Shown here piece by piece: positions 14,872 to 27,538 of a DNA stretch of 64,000 nucleotides. Numbering within the stretch: the first letter of the stretch is position 1; the number at the start of each line of letters is the position of its first letter. The translations under genes and the position numbers were made by a program. The stretch is from Nicotiana tabacum (lineage: Eukaryota > Streptophyta > Magnoliopsida > Solanales > Solanaceae), in assembly GCF_000715075.1 (NCBI RefSeq), contig NC_134101.1, forward strand, positions 148,899,084 to 148,963,083, in the 5' to 3' direction. The notes under the pieces are model-generated. The model was not told the DNA's origin. It worked only from the letters and a program-made list of their open reading frames with translations, and searched no databases.

Positions 14872-17045
14872 AGAGGTCGACTCCGACACTTATTAAGGGC
14901 CAACAATAATATGAAATTCTAATTGAACATGATATATAGAGATGGCAATAAAACTCAGAATAAGAAATAAGTAAACAACCTTTTCAACATATTTAAGAAC
15001 CGAATCTTTTCCTTCATTTTAAACAGGTAATCTATCAAACAAATGAATTTATATCAAATATAAAGGGACTTCCAGTTCTTATTATCACGCACGAATTACG
15101 CCGAGGTCTTACGACCCGATCTAAATATACATATACATATATGTGTGCACTACCGAGGGTCGAACAGCCCGAATCATAGATGCATCTATTAACCTGCCAA
15201 GGTGAATGACCCGCTCCATGAGAGTAGTTGAAAAGTCACCCCGCTCGCGGAATATACTTGTGATGCGGTTAAATATAAATTTATCAACTTAATCATAACA
15301 TCCCTCGATTCTTTTCAAAATAAAGAAATTCAAGTTGAAACTTTTGAAATCTTAAAATCATCAACTTAGACCCATTCAATACAATTAATAACTATAATCA
15401 AATAAAGATGTCCACAAAGTATGGTATAATCCTAAAACTACCCGGACACAAGCATGAATAATAGCTACGTACGGACTCTCGTCACCTCGTGCGTACGTAG
15501 ACCCCACAATTAGCAACACATATTAATTTAGTTCACTTATCGGGTTGGTGCCCTCTTACAAGGTTAGAAAAGAGAGTGACCTCATCTGAAGGCTTACTTT
15601 CCGGGCCAAGATTGCGCCCAAATCCTCAATTTGGTGCCAAACGACTTGCAACTAGTCAATTGTTATATAAAACAATTAATACATGCTTAAAAGTTCATAA
15701 CCTAATTATCAAAGTGATTTCCCAAGCCTATTTGCAAAAATTCCTAATGTTTACCCCCCGGGCTCACGTGTCCGGATTCCGGAAATATTTAAAGAAAGTT
15801 GTTACCCATAATCTCATGAACTCAAATATATAATTTTTACTAAATTCCATAATAAATTTCGTGGTTAAATCTCATTTTTATCAAAAACCTATGTTTTCAC
15901 CTAAACCCATAATTTTCACTAATTTACATGTTATAATCAACCCATAAACTATGTATTTAACATACATTGTATAGAAATTACTTACCTCAAAGTGCTAGGT
16001 GAAATCTCCTCTCTAAGAGCTCCAAAAATCGCCCAACAATGGAAATAAATTAGCCAAAATGACTAAGTCCCATTTTAAACGAGATCTCACTGCCTCCAGC
16101 GATCTCGCGCCTATGGATGCAGGGTCGCACCTGTGTTGTTGCTTCTACGGACAAAAGTCCGCTTCTACGAAAGTGACCAGGCAGGCTGGCTCTGCTTCTG
16201 CGGGCGGGGTCCCACTTCTGCGGAGGTTGGGGCGCACCTGCGGATCCTGGGCTGCCCTTCTTTGGCCGCTTTTACGAGGCCTAGCTCACTTCTGCGAGCT
16301 TGCACCTGCGGCTGGCCAAGTGCATGTGCGATTATGACAGCAGCTGGGAGCTTCAGTTGCTGCTCCCAATTTTGAACTTGGTCCGAGCCTCGTCCGATTG
16401 ACACTCGGGGCCCCGCTTGAAATACCAACAATTTTGGAATCATAAAATAGACTCGCTCGAACTCTCGAAATGCCCGAAACAATATTAAAACTAAGAATCA
16501 CACCCCAAAACCAGTTGAATCAAACTTATGAACTTCAAGTTCTTCAATTTACTCCCAATGCGCCGAAACGTACTTAAACTACTTGGAATGACACCAAATT
16601 TTGTGTGCAAGTCTTAAATGACATTACGAAACTATTCCCAGTCTTGGAATTCCATTTGGACCTCGATATCATCAAAAACTGCTCCAAACCAAATTTTAAG
16701 AACTTCGAAAACCTTCAAAGAACCAACTTTCACTATTAGGCACCAAAACGCTCCCGGGTCATCCAAAACCCGATCTGAACATACGCCTAAGTCCGAAATA
16801 ATCATACAAACCCGCTGGAACCGTTAAATCTTGATTCCGAGGTCGTTTACTCAAAATGTTGACCGAAGTTAAACTTAGCCTTTTAAGGCCAACTTAAGGA
16901 ACCAAGTATTCCGATTTTAACCTGAACCCTTCCAAATTCCGAACTAACCATCCCTGGAAGTCATAAAATAGTAAAAGCACGTACGGGAAGTCATATTTAG
17001 GGGAACAAGGTTCTAGAAAGTAAAACGACTAGTCGGGTTGCTACA

Positions 17046-17050
17046 CATAT
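17046..17050. repeat. right target-site duplication CATAT of outer solo LTR
   Basis: Matches 9722-9726 exactly. Confidence 0.85.
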
Positions 17051-18259
17051 ATTTCAACACCATCATACCTCAATTGTTTTAGCTCATCAATCAAAGGTTG
17101 CAAGTACACATCAATTAAACTTTTCGTATTATATAGACCGGGGATAATACAATTTAAAAATATATATGGACTAGTCATACACAACTCAGACGGTAGATTA
17201 TAAGGTGTAAGAAAGATAGGTTATCATGAATATGGTGTCACGGATATAGAAAAAGACATGAAGCCATCAGCGCAAACATAACCGAATGTTCCTTGGTTCA
17301 CTAGCATAATCTAGATATGCCCTATCAAAGTGCTTCCAAGCCTCCCCATCTAAAGGATCACACATAACACCAGGTGTTCTTCTGTTTTCAAAGTGCAATC
17401 TCTTATGAGGAGCATAACTCATTGACACATATAACCTCTTTAACCTATGTATAAGAGGAAAATAATGCATCACATTCACAGCAACCATATTACCACTGGA
17501 AAGCCTCTCGAAACAAGGCTTTTCACATAATTTACACCTTTCTAAATTTGCAACATCTTTATAATATAACATGCAACCATCTTCACAACAATCAATTCTC
17601 ATCGACGAAAGTCCTAACTTAGAAACTAATCTCTTTGCCTTATAAAAATCACCAGGTAAGTTGATATCTGGGTCAACTAGTTCACTCATAAGGTTAATGA
17701 AAGAGTCCATAGCCGCTTGAGAAATATTCCAATCAGATTTGATACTGAGTAATCTAACCGCAACAGAAAACTCAAAGTGCAAACTTTCTTCATGCAGTGG
17801 ACGACTAGTTTCCTCTAACTGTTCATAAAAATATTTTGCATTAACATTCAGAGTCTGTTCAATATTTTCATCGGGCTCAACCCCGAAGTGCATCCCAAAA
17901 GCATCTGCAATCATATCATGAATTCTAGAATCTTGATTCCTAGTCTCCACCGACCTACTACTTTTACCAATAACCATGTTATGAAATATTCCACATCTAC
18001 TACCGATCTCTCTATGATTAGTCCACACAAAGTAATTCTCTATAAACTCCCTACTATAAAAATGCATCTTAATTTTCTCCGATTTTTTAAACTTCACACA
18101 ATCACACATGATACAAGGACACCTAATTACTACTTCAATTTGGTATGATAAAAGTAACATTGCATGTCTAATAAAGTTATCAACCCCTTCTACAAAATCC
18201 TCCTTCAATCCCTGCCAATTTAGATAATTTCTATTGTACATCCAAGTATGATGTTCCAT
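17051..18259 (-). pseudogene. CACTA TNP2 transposase, N-terminal half
   Basis: The open part (17267-18259, 330 residues) starts MEHHTWMYNRNYLNWQGL, a typical N-terminus of the transposase-associated domain. It has a Cys cluster CPCIMCDC near residue 48 and a second one, CCEDGCMLYYKD...CKLCEKPC, at about 225-250. It then enters the TNP2 domain (YLDYASEPRNIRLCLR), where an indel shifts the frame and a stop follows. Downstream, at 17051-17240 in another frame, conserved TNP2 blocks resume (YNLPSELCM, YLQPLIDELKQL) up to the LTR insertion at 17045. TNP2 is the catalytic transposase of En/Spm elements; this copy is dead. Confidence 0.9.
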
Positions 18260-19430
18260 TTATACAAAAAAAAATATATTTTTATAAGTATTAGAACTAT
18301 TTTTATTCTACAATTATAAATTAATTAATAAATTTTTAGTTAATTAAGACAATTAATGTTTATTAATTAAACAAAAATTAAATTATATTAAATATAATTA
18401 ATTATAATTAATTCGATTTAAACATAAACTATAAGTTCTTCATATCCAAAAAGTTCAACACTTACCCCTAGAAGTTCAATTCATATCCAAAACGTTCAAC
18501 ACTTACCCTTAAAAGTTCAATTCATATCCTAAAAGTTCAACCCATACCCTAAATAATTCAATTAATACCCTAAATAATTCAATTAACCTCACAAAATATA
18601 AGCTTTATCCAAAAGGTTCAACACTTACCCCTAAAAGTTCAATTCATATCCTAAAAGCTTAACCCATACCCTAAATCAATTCAATTCATACCTTAAAAAA
18701 TTCAATTAACCTCACAAAACATAAGACCTTAACAGTTCAATTCATATCCTAAACGTTCAATTCATATCCTAAATATTCAATTTATACCCTACACAATTCA
18801 AGTAACCTCACAAAATAGCAACTCTTAACAATTTAATTCATATCCTAAAAGTTCCATTCACAAGAACTACCCCCGAAAAACTCAATTCAATTCAAAGTTA
18901 AACATTCAATTCCTAAATAAACTATTCAATACAAACTTAAACATTCAATTTACACCTTAGGTAATCAATTCAATTCAAAGTTAAGAAGACCTAAACCCTA
19001 AAATTTCAATAAAATTCAAGTTAAACATTCAATTTAAACACTAATTAAATAATTCATAACTAATTAGAAAAACATTAAAATTATACAAACAATGTAATAC
19101 GAATTAAAACCTGAAATATTTAAGAGGTAGAAGGGGAGGGGTAATGGCGGCAGTAGCAGCGTTAATGCCGGAACGGAGGCAGCTAGGATGGCAACGAAGG
19201 AGTGGGGAAGGGAATGTGTGTGAGGGAGAAGAGAAGAGTGGGGGAAGGGACTCTATGTGTGAGGGAGAAGAGAGGGGAAGAGTTAGAAAAAAAATGAGAA
19301 GAGAGGAAGAAATGAGGGAGAAACCTGATTTCAGATCTGGAATTAAAAGGTACCGATCGACTTTGGATGGTAAAGTCGGTCTATACAATTAAGTGACCGT
19401 TGATTGTATTTGACCATAGGTAACTAACTG
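18260..19430 (-). mobile_element. CACTA 5-prime flank: A-rich repeats and subterminal region
   Basis: Upstream of the transposase start the sequence is AT-rich. At about 18430-19060 it consists of many imperfect copies of AAAAGTTCAATTCATATCC and TACCCTAAATAATTCAATTAA. A purine-rich block (19117-19330) follows, then GACTTTGGATGGTAAAGTCGG (about 19358-19378), an imperfect inverted repeat resembling CACTA subterminal repeats. I could not find a CACTA terminal inverted repeat, so the right boundary is uncertain. Confidence 0.5.
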
Positions 19431-19824
19431 ATAATATCCAATATGAATTCCATTTCATTATTATTTCTTAAAAAATTATAAAATTTAAAAAATAATTATA
19501 AACTATAAGCATATATTTTATTCACATATATATTTACTATACATAATTATAAACTATATAATAAACAAATAAACGTACAAATAAATGTATATATATATAT
19601 ATATGAGACATTTATTTTATTCTAATTAGATGTTTCATTTTATATATTCAATCATTTTATAATTAATTATAAATCACATAGATTAATAAATATCAGTCAA
19701 GACGTTTTACCTTTTGTATTCATTTATCTAAGTTAATTTTCTAAGTTATAATTAAGTATATGAGTCATTTCATACACACGCACACGCACAAACACAAACA
19801 CAAACACACACAACCTTACATTAT
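19431..19824. other. AT-rich interval without a recognisable gene
   Basis: Very AT-rich sequence with short (AT)n and (CA)n-like runs (19588-19604, 19776-19812). No gene or element boundary is seen. Confidence 0.7.
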
Positions 19825-20569
19825 ATTATAAGTAAAATGTTTCATTTTCTTTCCAGATAGCATGTGTGAAATACCTCTCTATGCCCATTTATCAATATGT
19901 GTGAGAAATCATGAATGACGTGATACCATATAGCATGAGAAAAATGCATCTCTATGCATGTATGTCATGCGTGCATGTCAATGCCATGTATCTCAGAGAT
20001 GAACTCATGTACTCACACTCTCAGATTACTCAAACTCATTGTCTCACATATTCTGCTCATCATGCTCAATCACACAGTACTGTATATGGCCAATTCGGCC
20101 CAGGGAAGATCCATTTTGGAATATATACATCAACCGACCGACAATAGCTCAGTACTGAGTAGGTCTAATCCAGCCCGTGGAGAGGACCCATCTCCAAAAA
20201 TGCAAAAATGGCCGAAAACCTCAAAATAGAGTACTTTATAATCTGCCCAGGCATCCTCTTATGCGAACGCGGGAAACCATCTTGTTCACAATGAACAAAA
20301 TGCACTGCCACAAGAAGGCCCCATGTGAACACAGACAAGACACCGCTGACGCGAAGAACAAATGCAGCCATCTCCCAGAATATACTACGCGATCGCAAAA
20401 CAGATCATGCAAACGCGAGCAACACTACCTCATGTCTTCGCGAACGCGTCTCACCTTATACAAACATGCTGAAGAATTACTCTAGTCCCAGCTCAGTCCA
20501 AACCGCTATGCGAATGCGTGCTCACCAACGTAGATGCGATGCTCAATCTGCCACAACATATGTGAACAC
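19825..20569 (-). mobile_element. gypsy LTR fragment (minus)
   Basis: The reverse complement resembles the plus LTR at 63500-63720: matching blocks are GAGTGTGAGTACATGA, the ATGCATAGAGATGCAT block and ATGCTATCTGAAA. Past 20190 it carries GCGAACGCGGG-type CpG motifs like those in the other gypsy LTRs. It is truncated at both ends and abuts a fresh TGTTACGACCC LTR end at 20570. Confidence 0.6.
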
Positions 20570-21301
20570 TGTTACGACCCAGATTTCCCGCCCTTGAGAG
20601 TCGTGATGGCGCCTACTAGTGAAAGCTAGGCAAGCCAACCAACTAAACTATTTGTCTTGTTTCAATTTTTAATCCGATAACAGTTAAGAGCCAACAATTA
20701 GATAACAACAGAATTGAATAAGCGGAAGGCTGCATTGTAAAGTTTTAATAATACTGCTAATACCAATCCATAACAAATCTACCCAAGACTGGTGTCACAA
20801 CTTCAGAAACTGTCTAGGAGTAGTACAAATAAAGGTCTAAAAGAAATAAATACAACATTGTCGCTGGAAATACATGAAAGAAACAGGAATAGTAGATAGA
20901 AGGAGACGCCAAGGCCTGCAGATGCCTGCAGGACTACCTCGAGTCGCCTGATGAACAAGAAACAACAATCTCAATGCAGTCTGAAATTTACAGCACTGGG
21001 ATTTGTACAAAAGAGTGCAGAGTGTAGTATCAGCACAACCAACCCCATGTGCTAGTAAGTGCCTAGCCTAACCTCGGCTAAGTAGTGATGAGGCTAGGAC
21101 CAGACTACCAAATAAATCTGTACAGTTAAATCATATACAGCGGAAATAGAAGCAGATAATTACGACTAAAGTTGGGCGGGGAAAACATGCTGCGGGGAGT
21201 AACAGATAACAACAGAAAAACGGTAGAGAAATGTAAGGAATGTTATAAATCAATTACCAGCAAAGATAAGGAAATAAGAAGAACAAGTACACATGTAATA
21301 T

Positions 21302-21612
21302 CGTTGCAGGCGTGCAACCCGATCCCATCTCATATAGTACCGTTGCAGGCGTGCAACCCGCTCCCATTTCATATTGTACCGTTGCAGGCATGCAACCCGC
21401 TCCCATTTCATATATTACCATTGCAGGCGTGCAACCCGCTCCCATTTCATATAATTACCATTGCAGGCGTGCAACCCGCTCCCATTTCATATATTTCCGT
21501 TGCAGTCGTGCAACCCGCTCCCTTTTCATATGTTACTGTTGTAAGCGTGCAACCCGCTCCCATTTCATATGTTACCGTTGCAGGCATGAAACCTGCTCCC
21601 TTTTCATTTGTC
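21302..21612 (-). repeat. 39-bp minisatellite with a GTTGC/GCAAC hairpin core
   Basis: Eight units begin (C/A)(G/A)TTGCAGG or a variant at 21302, 21341, 21380, 21419, 21459, 21498, 21536 and 21576. Each has the core GTTGCAGGCGTGCAAC, a perfect 6-bp inverted repeat with a 4-nt loop, followed by CCGCTCCCATTTCATAT. A related core recurs in the plus LTR at 63150-63480. Confidence 0.9.
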
Positions 21613-21624
21613 AATACCAATCAT

Positions 21625-21790
21625 AACAGAATCCCGGCAAAAGAACAATAATATAACAACCACATCCCGGCAAGGGAACAATAATATAACAATAACATCC
21701 CGACAAGGGAACAATAATATAACAACAACATCCCGGCAAGGAACAACAATATGATAACAACATTCCGGCAAGGGAACAATAATGATAAAC
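21625..21790 (-). repeat. about 37-bp minisatellite, second array
   Basis: Five imperfect units of CATCCCGGCAAGGGAACAAT followed by AATATAACAA. It is adjacent to the 39-bp array in the same LTR. Confidence 0.85.
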
Positions 21791-22549
21791 CTCATATGAA
21801 GCACAATAAATCACAACGGAGTCATAACGATTACGATACAAGACTCACGGGCATGCTTGACACCGACGTATAGATACTCGTCACCATGCCTATACGTCGC
21901 ACTCCACACTTAGCACATAGCAGATAAGACACAACTCCTAATCCCTCAAGCTAAGGTTAGACCAAACACTTACCTCGATGCCAGGAACACAATTCAAGCC
22001 TCAACTATCGCTTTACCTCTTGATTCCAACACCAACTCGCTCGTATATAGCCACAAGTTACTTAATAATATTAATAAGTGCTAAGTGAAACATTTCTAAT
22101 GCACGAAAATAAGTTTTCTAAAGTTTTTCCCAAAAAGTCAAAAATCGACCCCGGGTCTGCTTGGTCCAAACCCGAAATTCGGACCAAAACTCGATTACCC
22201 ATTCACCCCGAGCCCCGATATATAATTGGTTTTGGAATCCGACCTCAATTTGAGGTCTAAATCCCCAAATTTCAATATTATTAAGTTTTACCCAAAATTC
22301 CCAATTCCACCATGAAACCCCTAGATTCTAGGATGAAATATTGTAAAAAGAAGTTAAGGAGTAAAGAAAATGAGTTAAAAATTACTTACTAATGTTTTGG
22401 AGGAGAAAGGTTGTTCGAAAAATCGCCTCTTATGTTTTTGGGGTTTTGAAAAATGAAAAATAACTGAAAATCACGTTTAAATATACCCCTCTCAAACCCC
22501 CTGTGCGGACTGCACAAAAAGGAGTGCGGCCGCAAAGCTTACAATGTTG

Positions 22550-22554
22550 ACTGC
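22550..22554. repeat. left target-site duplication ACTGC of the Ogre
   Basis: ACTGC directly precedes the TG end at 22555 and is repeated at 45552-45556 directly after the terminal CA (45550-45551). Confidence 0.93.
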
Positions 22555-25500
22555 TGTCACACCTCCTTTTTCCGCGCCCGAGGGGGCGTAGGGGAGTTTT
22601 TTCCAATTAAAGGACAGTCGAAACGGGATTGGTTTAATTATTTCAGAGTCGCCACTTGGGAGATTTAGGGTGTCCCAAGTCACCAATTTTAATCCCGAAT
22701 CGAGGAAAAGAATGACTCTATATTACAGTCTGCGTACCAGAAATCCGGATAAGGAATTCTGTTAACCCGGGAGAAGGTGTTAGGCATTCCCGAGTTCCGT
22801 GGTTCTAGCACGGTCGCTCAACTGTTATATTCGGCTTATTTATCTGATTTTTAATACAATTATGAACCATGTGCAAATTTTATCTTTTACCGCTTTATTA
22901 TTATAATTATTATTTTTTAGGAATGTGAACATCGCTTAAAACATATCTTTGGATTGTGTCACATGAAATGCACCCACAATACGAAACATATTTTATTTGA
23001 TGTTTTAGGATTTAGATTTGGGTCGCATGAAATGCGCCTCCGAGTTTAAGAAGGTAAAATTAATTAAATCGCGCCTAAAGAGTCTAACGCGTCATTATCT
23101 TTGGGGAAGGAAGTCAAATTCACTAAACAATCCATCCCAAATTCTAAGTAATTTTTTTTAAAATAATTAAATAAATAAATGAGATTGGAGAATCCTATAC
23201 ATTTGTATTATTTACGTCTATTTATTTTTAGCGAAATCCTTTAATAATATCCTTTAATGACTACCTTTTTATTATTACCAAATTTTTATAAATATAAAAT
23301 CAATATCTACATTCTTGAAAATGACATATTAAATAGAAGAGAAAAACAAATATTAACAGAAAGTAATAAAATTATAATCATAAATACAACATGGAATTAT
23401 CGAAAAGTAAAAAAATAAAAAAAACTAATTATCCCATAGTTGGATTAAAATTCAAATTATTAGTAAGACTTAAGCTTATTGAAACTAATTATTTACAAAT
23501 ACTGAAAATTGAAAGAAATAAAAATAAAAACTTGAGTACTAAATCATATTTCTAAAAATTTAAACAATTTAACATTAACTAACTTTGTTTTAATTCATCA
23601 TGTCCTAATACTTGTTTGCAAACTAATTCATGTTATAACTGAAATTGACTACATGATTCGGATTAACTTATCGTTGACGAAAAACCTTATGAATAAGGAA
23701 CTTAGTTAATTTTTGCCAAACTGATTCAATAACGCCATTTTTACGTTATTTCTTCTATATTTTTTTTTTATTTAAACAATTTTAATTAATAATCAGGTTT
23801 AAATATATTTCTTAATAATCTGGTAAAGACGTTATTTAATATGTCGCTATAATATGCCTAGTTATGCCAATGACAGTGATTTACGGAATAATAATACATG
23901 AATAACCTAAATACAATACAAAAAATTAAATTAAACTAAATTAAAAATTTAACACTCCATTCTTCATTTCAGCTTACAAAATGCCAAAATTACAGTTGTG
24001 TACCTGATATTGTCAATATAAGAAGAAGAAAGTCAGCAACGTAATACGTAACACAGCAGCAGCAACAATAACCAGCAATAGCCAGTCAACGAAAATCCCA
24101 GTGACAGCTTTGAAAAATTCAAAATAAAATCCAGGAATGCCGAAAATAACGGACAGAAACCAAGGGAAATTTTCAGATTTTTGAAAGACTAGTTAATCTT
24201 CAACCCTTAATTTCTACACCTGTATACCAGAATATTTATCAGGTGTGTACTACTTTCTCTTCTAATTTTCAAATTTTTTTTTCTTTGTATGTTTTTCTTT
24301 TCTTGAGAGTTTCAAATTTTTTTTTCGGAATAAATGTTCAGCTTTTTTTTCAATCTCTTTTTTTTTTCTGTCTGTATTTCTTCTCCTTCTTGTGTCCAGA
24401 CTTCACATATATATATCCCATCCCTTTAATCAATTAAAATCAATCCCTTTCTCTACCAAACCCATTATCTTCTCACTCATCCCCATTACATTAAATAAAT
24501 ATATCACACCACCCCATTATATTTTGTCCCCCATGCTTTATTTAAAATAATGCAAGATTCCCCTTTAATTTAAATCTTGTCCCCCCTTTATATTAAATAA
24601 TCATATCACAACCCACCCCATTTCATTTTGTCCCCCATGCTTCAAATAAACAATTACAAAATGTACAATTCCTAAACTACCCCTTCCGACCTTACTGAAA
24701 TTACCAAACTACCCCTGAACGTATTACAAATTTACCAAACTACCCATCAGCTATAACACATCAATTAATCAAACTTAACTAAAATATAGACAATATGATC
24801 AATTTCTAACAATGTTCAAACAACAATATGAACACGGATGAACATCATAACAACAATATCATATGAACATGATTTTAACAACATTTCAACAACAAATCAC
24901 ATGAACACAAATTGAACAACCAAGAACAACTAAAATTTGATTGAACAATATTTTAGCAACAAACAATCCTATTTTCGGATTCAAACCAACAACAAACAAA
25001 GTATGAAGATTTCTAAATTCAATCATATTGAACTTAAAATCAACTCTAACAACATTATAACAAACAATTCTTATATTAAACTTTAAACAAGATTATGAGA
25101 CTAATTCAAGAAATAATCACAAATGGTAAACAAGAAATCAAACTATACACATTTCGGATTCAAAATCAAACAAACATAATATGAACATGAATTAAATCTA
25201 AAAATAAAAACGACGGATTCAAATGACTAAAACTAACATACTTCCCTTATTGCAACTAAATTCTTTTAAGCAAATGACAAAACAAAACTAAGAAGAAACA
25301 ATTATGAATTTAAACTTGAACTTTAACAATACTAACAATTTCCGGAAAATACATCAAATACATGAAACAAATTGAAGAAACAATTAATTAAATTTCAATT
25401 TGAATCTAACAAACATTAAACTAACAAATTCTTACTTAAACAATACAACAAACATGAAATAAACATGAAAACAACTAATTAAACTTCCATTTTAAAATCT

Positions 25501-26976
25501 GAAAATTGATTTAACAAATAATACATGAACATGAACTAAAAATTAATTCAAACGATAAACAAAACAAACATTTGTTGATTTTAGATTCGAAAATATCAAA
25601 ACAAAATATGGACAAAATAAAACTCAAAAACTACTAACCGGATCGAAAGACGAACAACGACCAAACAAACAACGAACTTGACGATGAACTTACGACGTAT
25701 AGTATCTTCACTTGACGAAAAACCCTCGACCTTTGCCGGACTTTAACCGGACTGTCTTGTGTCGTCAACAACAGTACGAAGCGGCGAGCAGCAACACGAC
25801 GTCAAGACAGCGGTCACGGCGACAGGCAGTAGCAGTCCGGCGGCGACAGGCAGCAGCACATCGCGGACAGCCATGGACGACGACATGGTCGACGTCGAAG
25901 CTCGTCCATGGCTGTGTTCATTTGGTTGTTTGATTGAGACAGAAGCAGCAACAGCTGGTCGATCTTGGCAGCGGCAGTCCATCGAGGAGGATGACGGGAA
26001 GACGACGGGGAGCTGTCATGGCGGACAGCAGTAACTCGGAAATGACGCAAAAAACTGTACGTGCGTGTGGACTGCCGGACTAGTTTGGGTGGTGTCGAAA
26101 CAGCGGCAGCTACCATGTGAGAACATCGAAGCTCAGCCATGGTTGGGCATGGCGAAAGCTCGAAACGGGGACGATGAAGCTTGGTGAGGGAGGATGTGCT
26201 CGTGTGAAGGTGTTGACGCAGCTGTGTGTGCGTCGATGAGGAGCTTGGAGGTGGAGGATGATGAAGCTTGGTGAGGGAAGCAGCCATGGACGTTGGGTTT
26301 TTTGAGAGTGTTGGGGAAGATGAAGATAGAGGGGGCGGGTAGGCTAGTTTAGGTTTTTAGGGTTTTCTTACTATTTTTTTTTTGTTTTTCTTTGTTTTAT
26401 TTTTTTGAAATGCAAGATAATAGGGTGTTGGGTTATGGACCGGGTTGACCCAGTTCGAAATGGACTGGGTCGTAGGGAAGATTGGGCCATTTTTTGGGCC
26501 TGTGGCTTGAAGTTGAAGAAGAGGCCTAATTCCGACTTTCTTAATATTTTCGCTCTCTTTTCTTCTTTTATTTTTCTAAAACTAAATTATAAAAATACTT
26601 AAACTATTATTAAGAACTAAATTAAGCGCAAATTAACTCCCAATAACAATTAACGCACAATTAAGTATTAATTAAGCATAAAATTGTATATTTGGTCATT
26701 AAATGCTAAAAATGCAAACGATGCCTATTTTTGTAATTTTTTAATTTTTGTAAAACAATTTTAATTACTAACAATTGTAGAATTAAATCCTATATGCAAA
26801 ATGCGACATATTTTTTGTATTTTTTATTAATTTAGCAAATAAACATGCACAAACAAATACAAATAATTATTCAAAATGTCACAAAATATCACAAAAATGG
26901 CACACCAAGAAAAATTATTTTATTTTTGAATTTTTTGGGAGTAATTCTCATATAGGGAAAAAATCACGTGCTTACA
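22555..26976 (-). mobile_element. Ogre 3-prime LTR
   Basis: The - strand starts TGTAAGCACGTG (26976 leftward) and ends GGAGGTGTGACA at 22555. It contains GTGCCTAACACCTTC-like Tat U5 sequence (reverse complement, 22773-22787), long AT-rich stretches and a GC-rich island at 25740-26300. It is nearly identical to 41125-45551. A 157-codon frame in the island (25814-26287) is present in both LTRs but looks incidental. Confidence 0.93.
24405..24420 (-). promoter_or_regulatory. candidate TATA box of Ogre 3-prime LTR
   Basis: On the - strand GGGATATATATATGTGAAG lies about 2.55 kb into the LTR. The identical site occurs in the 5-prime LTR at about 42980-42993. A pyrimidine-rich + strand (purine-rich on the element strand) follows it. 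Confidence 0.4.
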
Positions 26977-26993
26977 GCTGCCCCTCTTTGCCC
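26977..26993 (-). promoter_or_regulatory. Ogre polypurine tract
   Basis: On the - strand GGGCAAAGAGGGGCAGC abuts the TGTAAGCACG start of the 3-prime LTR. This is the expected position of the plus-strand primer for reverse transcription. Confidence 0.85.
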
Positions 26994-27080
26994 GAAGACA
27001 CGAAGGGTTTTCGTGCAAAGATAAAGCGAGCGATTTTTGCCCATCCGAGTACTCCGTTGAAGCATTTTTTGAAAAAGATT

Positions 27081-27150
27081 TGACCGAACCTTTGCTTCAA
27101 AGGTTTCCTACATATCCTGGGCTAAACAGGAATCAGGTCAATGTAGTTCG
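27081..27150 (-). ncRNA. Ogre two-hairpin motif, copy 1
   Basis: Inner stem TCCTG (27115-27119) pairs with CAGGA (27127-27131). Outer stem CTACAT (27108-27113) pairs with ATGTAG (27141-27146). Adjacent hairpin AACCTTTG (27087-27094) pairs with CAAAGGTT (27098-27105). It shares the frame CCGA...CCTAC.TATC...GAATCAGGTC...GTAGTTC with three other copies. The function is unknown; calling it a structured RNA is inference from covariation. Confidence 0.6.
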
Positions 27151-27538
27151 AGAAATTTTGGTAGCTGGGACTACCGTTGGACTGCAATGTTACTGTTGTT
27201 GCAAGCTATTATTATTGCTTACCGATCTCCTTGTTACACCGTGCTTAAAAAAAACAAGAAGCTAGGCTAGAGTACAATTTGTTTTTGTTGCCTTGCTTCC
27301 TTGTCTGCTTGCATTTCTTTCGGTGCTTTTCTTCCGATGTTTTTCTTTCTTTTGACACATGGACTTGAGTTTATGCTGGGACCTCTTGTTGCAACCTTCT
27401 GCTTCCCGATGCTGGGGATTTTATTGTTTACTGCTGGGGATTCCTGTTGTAACCTTCCGCCTTCTGGTGGGGTTACTGATTCCAAACTCTGTAATACAAG
27501 ACTAAAAAGTTGCTTCAATGTAAAATTATGAAATGTAT

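Larger units (their letters stand above)
9727..17045 (-). mobile_element. solo LTR of a Ty3/gypsy element (minus), interrupted
   Basis: Left end TGTTATGACCC and right end GGGTTGCTACA form a minus-oriented LTR of the TGTAGCAACCCGACT class. It is flanked by perfect 5-bp duplications CATAT, and TNP2 codons are continuous across it. No gag, pol or second LTR is present, so it is a solo LTR of about 2.7 kb once the nested 4.6-kb insertion at 10264-14871 is subtracted. A CpG-rich block (about 16080-16310) with GCTTCTGCGG-type motifs sits upstream, in element orientation, of a TTTAAAAT TATA-like site near 16073. Confidence 0.85.
20570..22554 (-). mobile_element. gypsy LTR (minus), left part, split by the Ogre
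   Basis: The TGTTACGACCCAG left end is the LTR 3-prime end in element orientation. It carries two minisatellites (21302-21612 and 21625-21790) and a CpG-rich pair of palindromes at 22503-22535. On the - strand these palindromes lie upstream of a TATATTTAAA site near 22480. The Ogre is inserted at 22555; the LTR resumes at 45552. Confidence 0.7.

Noticed and set aside
21172..21651. Protein-like repeat frame of 159 codons
   Set aside because: Translation of the 39-bp minisatellite in an LTR. The 39-bp period keeps frames open by chance, with no start context or domain.
25814..26287. 157-codon frame on the - strand in the Ogre LTR, also at 44390-44863
   Set aside because: Its presence in both LTRs follows from their near identity. 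Composition is Ser/Pro/Thr-rich from a GC-rich island, no domain is recognised, and it lies upstream of the candidate TATA box.
27081..27150. Hammerhead ribozyme in the Ogre motif
   Set aside because: The CTGATTC block recalls CTGATGA, but the GAAA and cleavage-site parts of the hammerhead core are missing in all four copies.
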